Shown: piece by piece, positions 1-6,544 of the stretch
How positions within the stretch are numbered: the first letter of the stretch is position 1
Layout: every line of letters starts with the position of its first letter
From: Prolixibacteraceae bacterium
GTDB lineage: Bacteria > Bacteroidota > Bacteroidia > Bacteroidales > Prolixibacteraceae
Reading direction: 5' to 3'
NCBI GenBank assembly: GCA_027451165.1
Contig: DAIDJX010000193.1
Location: forward strand, 1 to 6,544
Length of the DNA: 6,544 bases
Notes under the pieces: generated by a model
What the model saw: only the letters and a program-made list of their open reading frames with translations
Told to the model about the DNA's origin: nothing
Database searches by the model: none
Position numbers and translations under genes: made by a program

Positions 1-422
1 GGGCCGGTTAGCCTGCGCTTTTTAAGATCGGTAAAGGGTAAAGTAACTTTATCGCCGGATGTCAAATGGTATTTGGAACGCTCAAGTTTGACCGTTTTTT
101 CTTTTACCAGATTGACCGCAACATTTACTGACGGTTCAAAAGGCGGGATGGTAATGGTCACGATGTCCTCGGGATAAGCTTTAAAAGTGACAGAACCGGT
201 GGCATCGGTTTCTGTATGGACGATACCTTCGCCCACCACCACACTGGCCTTTGTAACCGCAGCATCCTTATCGTCAACCACTTTAATGGTAATATCTAAC
301 AACTGCCTGATTTTCTTTTGTTTCTGAGCCTGCTGGGCATATCCCGGGAGGATAAGCGCCAGGCACATCAGCATCAAACCGGCAATCAGGATTCTTTTAC
401 AAAATATTTCTTGGAATCTCAT
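1..422 (-). CDS. Probable second SusC-like TonB-dependent receptor, N-terminal part (runs off the left edge)
   Basis: The frame opens with ATG at 422 and stays open for 140 codons to the window edge, so the C-terminus is not seen. Residues 1-29 form a signal peptide: a basic start (MRFQEIFCKR), a hydrophobic core at about 11-25, and a likely cut after GYA. Residues 43-115 read as a carboxypeptidase-regulatory-like beta-sandwich, with DITIKVVDDKDAAVTKASV followed by VVGEG, TETDATGSVTF and a YPEDIVTIT strand. SusC-family receptors carry this domain ahead of the plug. Where the SusC encoded at 2366-5581 has its VVVVGYGTQKK segment, this protein has LPFTDLKKRRLTG at 129-140, so the usual TonB-box-like stretch is absent. 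The gene starts 24 bases after the SusD stop on the same strand and is very probably co-transcribed. An outer-membrane receptor is inferred from the N-terminus and context, because no barrel is visible. A periplasmic or surface protein with only the beta-sandwich is the alternative. Confidence 0.72.
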   Translation of the reverse strand, partial: MRFQEIFCKRILIAGLMLMCLALILPGYAQQAQKQKKIRQLLDITIKVVDDKDAAVTKASVVVGEGIVHTETDATGSVTFKAYPEDIVTITIPPFEPSVNVAVNLVKEKTVKLERSKYHLTSGDKVTLPFTDLKKRRLTG

Positions 423-446
423 AATCGTCAATTTTATAAGTTCTGG

Positions 447-2348
447 TTACCAAACAGGATTGGGAACAAAATTACTCATCTTCAATGCATCGGCATTGTT
501 GAATGGCAGGTAGTACATCTGCGGTTTCCATACCGGCTGACGGTCGGCGGATAGCGGAGTCCTTACATGCTTAAAGCCGTTCGGGAATTCCGGGCTTACA
601 GCCACCTTCTCCGGAACTACTCCGTAAAGGGTGCTTGACATAGCGGCCTGGCGGTCTTTCCAACGGTTCAAATCGTGGTAGTAATGCCCTTCAAACGCAA
701 GTTCAATGTTCCTTTCATTCTTGATCCTCTCCCTGAATGTCTCTTTGGAGGCGGTAAAAGCAGGTAACACATCCGGCATGCCCACCCGTGCCCTGATGAT
801 GTTGACGGCTTCGAGCGCTGAGAGTGTCGATCCGGGTACGCCTTTTGTATTTGGGCCATATGCCTCATTGGAACATTCCGCATAGTTAAGGTAAACCTCA
901 GCCAGACGGCACAGCGGATCAGCAAAAATGGAACTGACCTGGTTCTTGGTACTGTTGTTCCATAAGAGTTTCCTGAGGTAATATCCGGTTTTGGTAATTC
1001 CAAGGAAGGATTGGTTCAGCAATTCACTGTATTTAGTGGTACCACTGGCTTGTTCTGTATAAATCTGGGCTTTCCCGCTGGTCCAACCTGTTGCTTGGGA
1101 CTGATTATAAACGATATCCATGTCCAATCTTGGATCCCTGTTCTTGAACATATCCTGTTCATTATAATGTCCTGCAGCAGTTGCAGCAGCTCTGTCAGCA
1201 GCCGTATTCAACGGTTCCCCCCATTTGGTTTCATACTTGTCCACCCAGTTCTGGGTCGGGCAAACACCGGAATAGGATCCGGAACTGGCCCCGAATACCC
1301 CATTCATATAGGTAGCTCCGTAGCCCCTGTTGGTTGAAGTAACCCAGTTACCTCCGTTCCATGAGAGGTTCCCGCAGGTATAGGTCCAGAGACTTTCATC
1401 GGTTACATCTGCTCCGTAAATGTTGAGGTATCTGTCTTTGCCTGCGAGCAGGAACAAGCCGTTGTCCAATGCCACTTTCAGGGCATCCCAGCTGGCTTTG
1501 GCTGCCTCTTCCCAATCGGCAGTTCCGTTTTTGTTGTTCAGCGGGCTGGCAGCAAACATCAGCGCCTGGGCTTTCCAAGCCTTGGCTACCATACCATTCG
1601 GACGGTACATCTGGTTGGCGGAATAATTCAGGTGGTTAGGAACTCCCAACGGGGGATCCCGGCGAATTTTTCCGGCTTTTTCAAAATACATATAAGCGGA
1701 ATCAAAATCAAGGGCTATCTTTTTGCAGGTCTCATTGGCGGATAGCCTCGGTATGTCCCACTGGTCATCCGGACCGATCACATTGGTAATATGCGGCATC
1801 GGACCCCACCACTTGAACAGGGTGAAATGACACAGCGCCCGTACAAAATAGGCCTGACCGCGAAGGTCGTCCTTTTCTTCCTGAGTGGCATCCTCAATCA
1901 GATCTACTTTTCTCAGAGCGATGTTGGAGATTCTGATGTCCATAAAGCAGGAAGCCAGCACAGGATTTCTGTTCCCGTCATAGGTCAGCTTGTTCACAAT
2001 GGTTTCCGACATATTCCCTGATTTCCAGGCCTGTCCTTCCATATAACGCCCCATGTCGGCTGCATCGGTCACACTCTCGGAGGAATATTTCTGGTCCCAT
2101 GCATCCCAGAAGAAAGGGAAACAGTATTTGATGTTAAAATCGCGCCAGTTTCCGCTGTAATATTGCGTACCCTGGTATACGGCATCAAAAAAGCCTTTAA
2201 AATTAGCCAGTCTTGAATAGACCTGATCTTCCGGCAAACCCTGTTCAGGAGCTTTGTCCAGGTAATCGTTCAGGAAATCGTCCACACAGGATGTGGGAAG
2301 CATCACCATGAACCCTGCCAGTATCAATAGTAAGAAATATTTTTTCAT
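447..2348 (-). CDS. susD-like: SusD/RagB-family outer-membrane lipoprotein
   Basis: This is the surface substrate-binding partner of the SusC transporter encoded just upstream. In the known SusCD architecture it acts as a hinged lid over the barrel. The 633-residue protein begins with a lipoprotein signal (MKKYFLLLILAGFMVMLPTSC, cysteine at 21). VDDF follows the cysteine and resembles the acidic export signal that sends Bacteroidota lipoproteins to the cell surface. The N-terminal SusD-like helical part includes LRGQAYFVRALCHFTLFKWW at 162-181, which matches the conserved helix usually ending in a W/Y-G-P/G-x-P turn (here WGPMP). The C-terminal RagB/SusD part has RLAEVYLNYAE at 481-491, AVNIIRARVGMP at 514-525 and ERIKNERNIELAFEGHYYHD at 540-559, followed by LNRWKD. 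The end, YLPFNNAD through NFVPNPVW, is the normal family terminus, so the gene is complete. It is longer than many SusD proteins (about 500-570 residues). Aromatic-rich stretches at 63-88 and 329-350 may shape the ligand site. The start follows the SusC stop by 17 bases, which indicates one operon. The ligand is unknown. Confidence 0.96.
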   Translation of the reverse strand: MKKYFLLLILAGFMVMLPTSCVDDFLNDYLDKAPEQGLPEDQVYSRLANFKGFFDAVYQGTQYYSGNWRDFNIKYCFPFFWDAWDQKYSSESVTDAADMGRYMEGQAWKSGNMSETIVNKLTYDGNRNPVLASCFMDIRISNIALRKVDLIEDATQEEKDDLRGQAYFVRALCHFTLFKWWGPMPHITNVIGPDDQWDIPRLSANETCKKIALDFDSAYMYFEKAGKIRRDPPLGVPNHLNYSANQMYRPNGMVAKAWKAQALMFAASPLNNKNGTADWEEAAKASWDALKVALDNGLFLLAGKDRYLNIYGADVTDESLWTYTCGNLSWNGGNWVTSTNRGYGATYMNGVFGASSGSYSGVCPTQNWVDKYETKWGEPLNTAADRAAATAAGHYNEQDMFKNRDPRLDMDIVYNQSQATGWTSGKAQIYTEQASGTTKYSELLNQSFLGITKTGYYLRKLLWNNSTKNQVSSIFADPLCRLAEVYLNYAECSNEAYGPNTKGVPGSTLSALEAVNIIRARVGMPDVLPAFTASKETFRERIKNERNIELAFEGHYYHDLNRWKDRQAAMSSTLYGVVPEKVAVSPEFPNGFKHVRTPLSADRQPVWKPQMYYLPFNNADALKMSNFVPNPVW

Positions 2349-2365
2349 AATTTCAGTCTTTCAGA

Positions 2366-5300
2366 TTAGAATATGATTTTAACACCCAACCGTATCGTAG
2401 ACATCTGCGGGTAATAACCCTGGTAGAAGTTGGTTGCTTCAGGGTCACCTTCGATCAGCGGAGTAATCGTAAAGAGGTTGCTCCCGCTGGCATAAACCAT
2501 CAGGTTTTTAACTCCAAGGGCAGTATTCAGCACACCAACATTCTGGAAGGTATAGCCAAAATAAACATCTTTCAGACGAAGGTAGGAGGCATTCCTGAAA
2601 TACCGGTTCTCGATGATGGCCTGGTATCCCCTGTCGGCTTCTCCCCCGCCCCATACCAGGTTGTCCTGGCTGGAACTTCCGGAGTAGTGCAGCGTGGCGT
2701 GGTTGGCATCCGGATTCGTAGGCGTCCAGTAGTCGAGCTGTGAAGAGTGAATACGCCAGTCGCCCTTGATGAATTCTACTTCCCAGGCCTGGTTGTATTG
2801 TACATATTTACCCTGGTTCCCGGCAAAGAGGAAGTTGAAATCAAAGCCTTTCCAGCTGAATCCACTGCCGAAGGAATAGGTGATCGGCGGATAGGTCAAA
2901 CCCTTGATCGGATATTTGTCGAAAGCATTGACCGTTCCATCTGCCATATAATCCAGGAATTTATAGTCACCAACATACAAGCGGGTAATGTCAACCGGTG
3001 AGGTGTTGTTGTGAATATCGTCGATGGAAGTGTAATATCCTGATCCTGTAAGCTCCACTCCGTTGATTTCCAGCCCGTCGACCCTGTATTCATAGTTCAG
3101 CCATTCGGTCAAAGGCTTGCCGGCAAATTTCATATGATCCGGGAAACTGGCCGGGTCATCCTTGTAAATCACCCGGTTTTCGTTGAATCCGAAAATACCT
3201 CTGACATACCATTCAAAATCTGGTCCGATTCTGTCCCTGAATTCCGCTTCCACCTCAATACCGTGTTTTTTCACCTTTCCGAGGTTCAGCTCCTTGAAGG
3301 TGTTGCCGATCAGGAAAGTGGTACTGCGGGGAGGAAGCAGCATCTGGTCGCGGTATTCATCAAAGAGGTCAACATTCAGGGTGACCTTGTTTTTCCAAAG
3401 ACCCATTTCAAAACCGATGTCCCGTTTGTGGGCGCGTTCCCATTGGGCATTCGGGTTGGCCAACTGATCTTCATGAATGTATCCCCGGTCATCTTTATAA
3501 TAGGAACTCAGGTACAACCACCGGCTGTTGGCATAATCGCTGCCCACATAGCCGTCGGAGTAACGCAGTTTCAATTTGTTCATCCAGGGAACCGCATTCT
3601 TGAAGAAGGGCTCGTCGGAGACCACCCACCCCAAAGCCGCAGAGGGGAACAAACCAAAACGGTTGCCGGGAGCAAAACGTTCTGATCCGGTATAGCCCAC
3701 GTTCAATTCAAGGAGGTATCTTTTATTGAAATCGTAAGTAGCCCTACCAACCAAACCTTCGTTGTAATAAGGGAAATCAGCATTGCTGTTTTTCTGTTGG
3801 CGGTTGAACAAACCCAAGGCCGATACCGAATGCTTTCCGAAAGTATTGGCATAGTTTAAGGCAAATTCATAATAGTAATCGGTGCTGTAACTGTTCAAGC
3901 CTCCGACATTGATATCAAGCGGCGGTTTGAAATAAAATTCATTGGATTCAGCCGGACTGTATTGTTTCCAGGGGTTTTCGCCCGTTCCGATCTTGGTATA
4001 ATCCAGCTGCCACTGCACTGCTGTCGGATTTGCGGTCAACTGCCTGGTATTGTTGTTGGAACTAACAGATACTTTACCATTGACCTTCAATCCTTTCAGC
4101 AGGAAACTCAGGTCCTGGCTGAAAATGAGGTCTGTAAACAGGCGGGATCCCAAATCTTTGTTGAACTGACCTGAATTCATGTTGTTGTAGGGATTGTCGG
4201 TGTATTCGGTCAGTTTATCTGCCAAACGGATACCTTTTGCATCAGGATATCTCAAATCAGGAACCTGTTCCAGTACCCATTCCGGAAAATAGGCCGGGAA
4301 TTTGGCGCCGCTGGTGGCATAAAAGGCACGCCAGGGGCTGCTGTTCGGATTGTTCTTGAGGTTGAGGGATCCCCCAACGTTTAAGGATAAGACCGTAGAT
4401 TTGGTGATGTTAAAATCAAGGTTGATACGATAGTTCATCAGGTGGTTGTAATACCGCATATCATAATAGCCATCTTTCGCTTGCTTAAAAAAGCTCCCGT
4501 CATACTGGTACCCCAGTGCCAGGAAGTATTTGGCGAATTCGGTTCCCCCGGAAACATTCATATTGGCGGTGGCTGTCGGTGAAGTTGGATTGGTCAGCTC
4601 ATCAAACCAGTTGACATTTGGAAAACGGAGGGCATTCAGCGGAGTGGAAGGATTCTTGTACTCCTGGAGCTGCCATTCGGGGATCAGAGACTGCCATTGC
4701 TGACCGTTGGCATACGCCACATTCAGCGCTTTTACTGTCGTATAAGAATCGATAAACTTTGGTATTCTGGTGGCAATCTGTGCTCCGTATGATGCGCTGA
4801 AGTCCAGGTTAGGCTTCCCGATGCTCCCGCGTTTGGTGGTCACAATAACCACCCCATTCGCTCCACGTGCCCCAAATACTGCTGTAGCGGAAGCATCCTT
4901 CAGCACTGAAATGGAATTGATTTCATTTGGATTCAACAAGCTGAAATCGCGTTCGACACCGTCAACCAGCACCAATGGCGCACTACCGTTCCAGCTGGAA
5001 AGTCCGCGCACATAAATATCTGCCTGGCTGGAACCGGGTTCGGCATCCTGCTGAATGGTCAAAACTCCGGAGAGTTTTCCGGCAATGGCATTGGTTACCG
5101 TGGTGGCGCCCGCCTGCATCAGGGTTTCATTGTTCACCTGCGTAATGGCGCCTACCACAGATTCTTTTTTCTGGGTACCATAACCCACCACCACCACTTC
5201 CTCAAGGCCTTTCGTTTCCTCTTTAAGGGTGACGTTAAATTCAGTCTGGCTGCCAATAGGAAGCTCTTGTGGAGTCATACCCACAAAACTAACGGACAGG

Positions 5301-5581
5301 GTTTGGGCATTGGCCGGAATATTCAAATTGAATTTCCCGTCCATGTCGGTAATGGTTCCCACCGTGGTTCCTTTGACCACTACAGTCACCCCGGGAATAG
5401 GATCCCCGTTTTCACCAACTACCTTACCCCGTATGGCTCTTTGCTGTTCTGCAGATAGGGCTGAGACCGAAATCCATGCCAACCCCATGATGAACAGCAA
5501 CAACAGAGTTCTCATCTTTCGATGGAACATTCTCTTCCCGTGATTGCTTTGTTTTACACAGGACAGAAGGTTTTTTTCCAT
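2366..5581 (-). CDS. susC-like: SusC/RagA-family TonB-dependent outer-membrane transporter
   Basis: This is a TonB-energised outer-membrane pore that imports the ligand captured by SusD. The 1071-residue length is normal for a SusC without an extra signalling domain. Residues 1-22 are a polar basic extension, 23-44 a signal peptide with a likely cut after ALSA, and 49-120 the carboxypeptidase-regulatory-like domain (IRGKVVGENGDPIPGVTVVV, then TDMDGKFNLNIP). The TonB-box-like stretch GLEEVVVVGYGTQKK lies at 125-139. The plug follows at about 140-250, with VRGLSSWNGSAPLVLVDGV at 191-209 and the SusC signature from NPNEINSISVLKDASATAVF to GARGANGVVIVTTKRG ending at 252. The rest is beta-barrel, closing with TIRLGVKIIF and a terminal Phe as expected for barrel assembly. 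No STN domain precedes residue 49, so direct FecR/sigma-factor signalling through this receptor is not suggested. ATG at 5581 keeps the long N-terminus often seen in this family. ATG at 5530, preceded by a purine-rich GGGAAGAGA, is a plausible alternative that leaves the signal peptide intact. Confidence 0.97.
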   Translation of the reverse strand: MEKNLLSCVKQSNHGKRMFHRKMRTLLLLFIMGLAWISVSALSAEQQRAIRGKVVGENGDPIPGVTVVVKGTTVGTITDMDGKFNLNIPANAQTLSVSFVGMTPQELPIGSQTEFNVTLKEETKGLEEVVVVGYGTQKKESVVGAITQVNNETLMQAGATTVTNAIAGKLSGVLTIQQDAEPGSSQADIYVRGLSSWNGSAPLVLVDGVERDFSLLNPNEINSISVLKDASATAVFGARGANGVVIVTTKRGSIGKPNLDFSASYGAQIATRIPKFIDSYTTVKALNVAYANGQQWQSLIPEWQLQEYKNPSTPLNALRFPNVNWFDELTNPTSPTATANMNVSGGTEFAKYFLALGYQYDGSFFKQAKDGYYDMRYYNHLMNYRINLDFNITKSTVLSLNVGGSLNLKNNPNSSPWRAFYATSGAKFPAYFPEWVLEQVPDLRYPDAKGIRLADKLTEYTDNPYNNMNSGQFNKDLGSRLFTDLIFSQDLSFLLKGLKVNGKVSVSSNNNTRQLTANPTAVQWQLDYTKIGTGENPWKQYSPAESNEFYFKPPLDINVGGLNSYSTDYYYEFALNYANTFGKHSVSALGLFNRQQKNSNADFPYYNEGLVGRATYDFNKRYLLELNVGYTGSERFAPGNRFGLFPSAALGWVVSDEPFFKNAVPWMNKLKLRYSDGYVGSDYANSRWLYLSSYYKDDRGYIHEDQLANPNAQWERAHKRDIGFEMGLWKNKVTLNVDLFDEYRDQMLLPPRSTTFLIGNTFKELNLGKVKKHGIEVEAEFRDRIGPDFEWYVRGIFGFNENRVIYKDDPASFPDHMKFAGKPLTEWLNYEYRVDGLEINGVELTGSGYYTSIDDIHNNTSPVDITRLYVGDYKFLDYMADGTVNAFDKYPIKGLTYPPITYSFGSGFSWKGFDFNFLFAGNQGKYVQYNQAWEVEFIKGDWRIHSSQLDYWTPTNPDANHATLHYSGSSSQDNLVWGGGEADRGYQAIIENRYFRNASYLRLKDVYFGYTFQNVGVLNTALGVKNLMVYASGSNLFTITPLIEGDPEATNFYQGYYPQMSTIRLGVKIIF

Positions 5582-5632
5582 AGGTCTGTTTTTTACGATT
5601 TTATTGAGTTTAAGATTGATTGATATCTTTTT

Positions 5633-5735
5633 TCTGACCCCTAACCCAGATAGCTATCGGGGCCCTGAAGAGGACCTGAATTCTGTTTTCCAGGAGAATT
5701 TACCCTCCCGCCTAAGGCGGGACAGGGGGGTCAGA
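5633..5735. repeat. Inverted-repeat-bounded, palindrome-rich block (possible MITE- or REP-like element)
   Basis: TCTGACCCC at 5633-5641 is the perfect reverse complement of GGGGTCAGA at 5727-5735, giving 9-bp terminal inverted repeats around 103 bases. Inside are three further symmetric pieces: a perfect 10-base palindrome GATAGCTATC at 5649-5658 flanked by CCC(A) and GGG; a 6-bp stem AATTCT/AGAATT at 5679-5684 and 5695-5700; and the GC-rich hairpin at 5706-5722. The block encodes nothing recognisable. No clear target-site duplication is visible at its ends, so mobility is an inference. In the susC leader RNA the ends could pair and close a branched structure 51 bases ahead of the start codon. 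It may be a non-autonomous mobile element, a dispersed intergenic repeat or a leader structure, and only copy number in the genome would separate these. Confidence 0.5.
5706..5722. repeat. GC-rich perfect hairpin inside the repeat block
   Basis: TCCCGCCT and AGGCGGGA are exact reverse complements separated by one A, an 8-bp arm pair that stands out in an AT-rich gap. Beyond a CA bulge at 5723-5724 the stem could continue, with CCC at 5703-5705 pairing to the G-run at 5725-5730. Neither side has a T-run, so it is not a standard intrinsic terminator. From memory, similar short CCCGCC...GGCGGG palindromes recur between genes in Bacteroidota, but I cannot check that here. Confidence 0.6.
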
Positions 5736-5738
5736 TCA

Positions 5739-5758
5739 ATAAAGAGTATATTCTTTAT
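5739..5758. repeat. AT-rich hairpin next to the repeat block
   Basis: ATAAAGA (5739-5745) and TCTTTAT (5752-5758) are exact reverse complements around a 6-base loop. The hairpin sits just outside the 9-bp repeat at 5735, on the promoter side of the susC leader. No role can be assigned; an AT-only stem of this size may be chance. Confidence 0.35.
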
Positions 5759-5897
5759 AGCTGACTATGATCAAGCCGGTGGGCCATTAGCCCAGTCGTG
5801 TGTATATTTAAATAAATCAGGATTTTCGATAAGGAGATGCAGAATCAATTTGAGTTTAAAATTCATTTAATTCAAGGTTTGATAGATCGGTAAAGGC

Positions 5898-5905
5898 CAA
5901 AAATA
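5898..5905 (-). promoter_or_regulatory. Candidate -7 promoter element for the susC operon
   Basis: On the minus strand the bases read TATTTTTG, an exact match to the Bacteroidota -7 consensus TAnnTTTG, and it is the only exact match on that strand between the oxidoreductase stop and the susC start. Two TTTG copies lie upstream (5921-5924 and 5917-5920), but at 15 and 11 bases they are closer than the roughly 19-21 expected for the -33 box. If used, the transcript would start near 5890 and carry a leader of about 310 bases that includes the whole repeat block. The A/T run here also forms a weak stem (5899-5904 with 5909-5914), so the match could be chance. Confidence 0.3.
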
Positions 5906-5924
5906 ACAATTTTTAACAAACAAA

Positions 5925-6544
5925 CTATATTTTGACATAATTTGTACCGTAGGGTTTCCTTTGCGGCCTGGAGAGCATAGCATTTGCCTCTTTGTTGTTT
6001 TTGAACTTTTCAGCTTTCGGATCCCATTCCAGTTTCCCCGGAATTTTCATGGCTATGTGACTGATCAGGCAAACCGTACATGCCCTGTGACCGATTTCTA
6101 CCGGAGAAATAGGTTCCTTTCTGGTTTTGATGCAGTCGAGCCAGTTTCCATGTTGGTTATCGATCTGATAGAGATGTATTTCATTTGATCCGATTTCGGA
6201 AGTCAATATCTTCGGATCACTTGCATCGAGGGCTTTAGCCCTGGCGCCAGGAGCAGTCGGATCACTGGCGGAAGCCACATAATCACCCCTGGAGACAAAA
6301 ATCCAGCCTTCCGTTCCTTCATACCTGATTCCATTGGGAAATCCGCCACTGGTGTACATGGTAATCCCATTTTCATATCCGGCTTTCACCATAAAGTCAC
6401 CATGTACATTCCACAGCCCTGATTTGGGGAATTGAGCAACAGCTTCCACGGAAATTGGCCCGGTATATTCGGTATCCATACCCCAGGCTGCACTGTCGAA
6501 ATGGTGCTGCCCCCAACCGGTGATCATTCCGGCACCAAACTGTT
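5925..6544 (-). CDS. Gfo/Idh/MocA-family oxidoreductase, C-terminal part (runs off the right edge)
   Basis: The last 205 codons of the gene are present, ending in TAG at 5925. The reading frame continues past the window edge, so the ATG at 6527 is internal and the NAD(P)-binding Rossmann domain lies outside. The visible part begins QFGAG then MITGWGQHHFD, matching the family's substrate-domain stretch that carries the conserved His and Asp. Later come GNWLDCIKTRKEPISPVEIG, HRACTVCLISHIAM, LEWDPKAEKF and EANAMLSRPQRKPYG. This ending is typical of the secreted Gfo/Idh/MocA-like proteins abundant in Bacteroidota and Planctomycetes, which often carry a Tat or lipoprotein signal, though that end is not visible here. 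Family members oxidise or reduce sugars, sugar acids, inositols or glycosides using a nicotinamide cofactor; the substrate of this one cannot be read from the sequence. It lies 343 bases upstream of susC on the same strand, so a shared sugar pathway is plausible but not shown. Confidence 0.92.
   Translation of the reverse strand, partial: QFGAGMITGWGQHHFDSAAWGMDTEYTGPISVEAVAQFPKSGLWNVHGDFMVKAGYENGITMYTSGGFPNGIRYEGTEGWIFVSRGDYVASASDPTAPGARAKALDASDPKILTSEIGSNEIHLYQIDNQHGNWLDCIKTRKEPISPVEIGHRACTVCLISHIAMKIPGKLEWDPKAEKFKNNKEANAMLSRPQRKPYGTNYVKI

Larger units (their letters stand above)
5582..5924. other. Non-coding gap between the oxidoreductase and the susC operon
   Basis: These 343 bases hold no convincing gene. 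A plus-strand open frame from 5544 to 5870 exists, but it overlaps the susC start antisense, matches no family I recognise and runs through inverted repeats, so it is not called. The gap contains, in the direction of susC transcription, a -7-type promoter match (5898-5905), small hairpins (5780-5794 and 5739-5758), an inverted-repeat-bounded block (5633-5735), and an AT-rich 51-base stretch before the start codon. The bases just before ATG read AAAAAACAGACCT, with no Shine-Dalgarno, as is common in Bacteroidota. There is no GC-rich stem followed by a T-run after the oxidoreductase stop, so how that transcript ends is not evident. Confidence 0.8.

Noticed and set aside
318..554. Plus-strand 78-codon open frame across the susD / third-gene junction
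   Set aside because: It is antisense to the end of susD and the signal peptide of the next gene, both well supported, and has no recognisable features.
3134..3685. Plus-strand 183-codon open frame inside susC
   Set aside because: It lies wholly antisense within the barrel-coding part of susC, whose frame is intact and clearly conserved in type. It is a shadow frame.
5664..5680. Short direct repeat CCTGAA (5664-5669 and 5675-5680) as a regulator binding site
   Set aside because: Two 6-base copies 11 bases apart are likely by chance and have no other support.
5780..5794. TGGGC/GCCCA hairpin as terminator of the oxidoreductase transcript
   Set aside because: The stem is only 5 bp, with a 5-base loop, and there is no T-run on the 3' side in the minus-strand direction.
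5544..5870. Plus-strand 108-codon open frame divergent from susC
   Set aside because: It overlaps the start of susC antisense, runs straight through the inverted-repeat block, and its translation shows no recognisable family or consistent domain.
5899..5914. AT-only stem (AAAAAT/ATTTTT) just after the oxidoreductase stop as an intrinsic terminator
   Set aside because: The stem has no G-C pairs and would be weak. The same bases contain the candidate promoter match, so a terminator call is not supported.

Overview
The window looks like part of a nutrient-uptake locus from a member of the Bacteroidota. It carries an adjacent SusC/SusD outer-membrane pair, start regions that are A-rich rather than carrying a strong Shine-Dalgarno, and a surface-lipoprotein signal with acidic residues after the lipobox cysteine. 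The family types would fit an environmental or gut Bacteroidales lineage, but the genus cannot be fixed from the sequence.

All four genes read on the minus strand, so transcription runs from right to left. At the right edge (5925-6544) is the C-terminal part of a Gfo/Idh/MocA-family oxidoreductase. A 343-base non-coding stretch follows (5582-5924). It holds one match to the Bacteroidota -7 promoter element and, closer to the SusC start, a 103-base block bounded by 9-bp perfect inverted repeats and containing smaller palindromes. Then come a full-length SusC-type TonB-dependent transporter (2366-5581), a full-length SusD-type lipoprotein (447-2348, after a 17-base gap), and the first 140 codons of a third protein (1-422, after a 24-base gap). 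This third protein looks like the start of another SusC-like receptor, of a divergent type.

The last three genes are packed as an operon. SusC would form the energised outer-membrane pore and SusD the surface lid that captures the ligand. The third gene suggests that a second transporter is made from the same transcript. The oxidoreductase lies upstream, separated by the structured gap, and may or may not share a pathway with the transporters. No glycosidase, sulfatase, sensor or sigma/anti-sigma gene is visible, so the substrate cannot be named.

I found no clear sign of a wholly new system. The points most worth a second look are the inverted-repeat-bounded block in the SusC leader and the unusual N-terminus of the second receptor.
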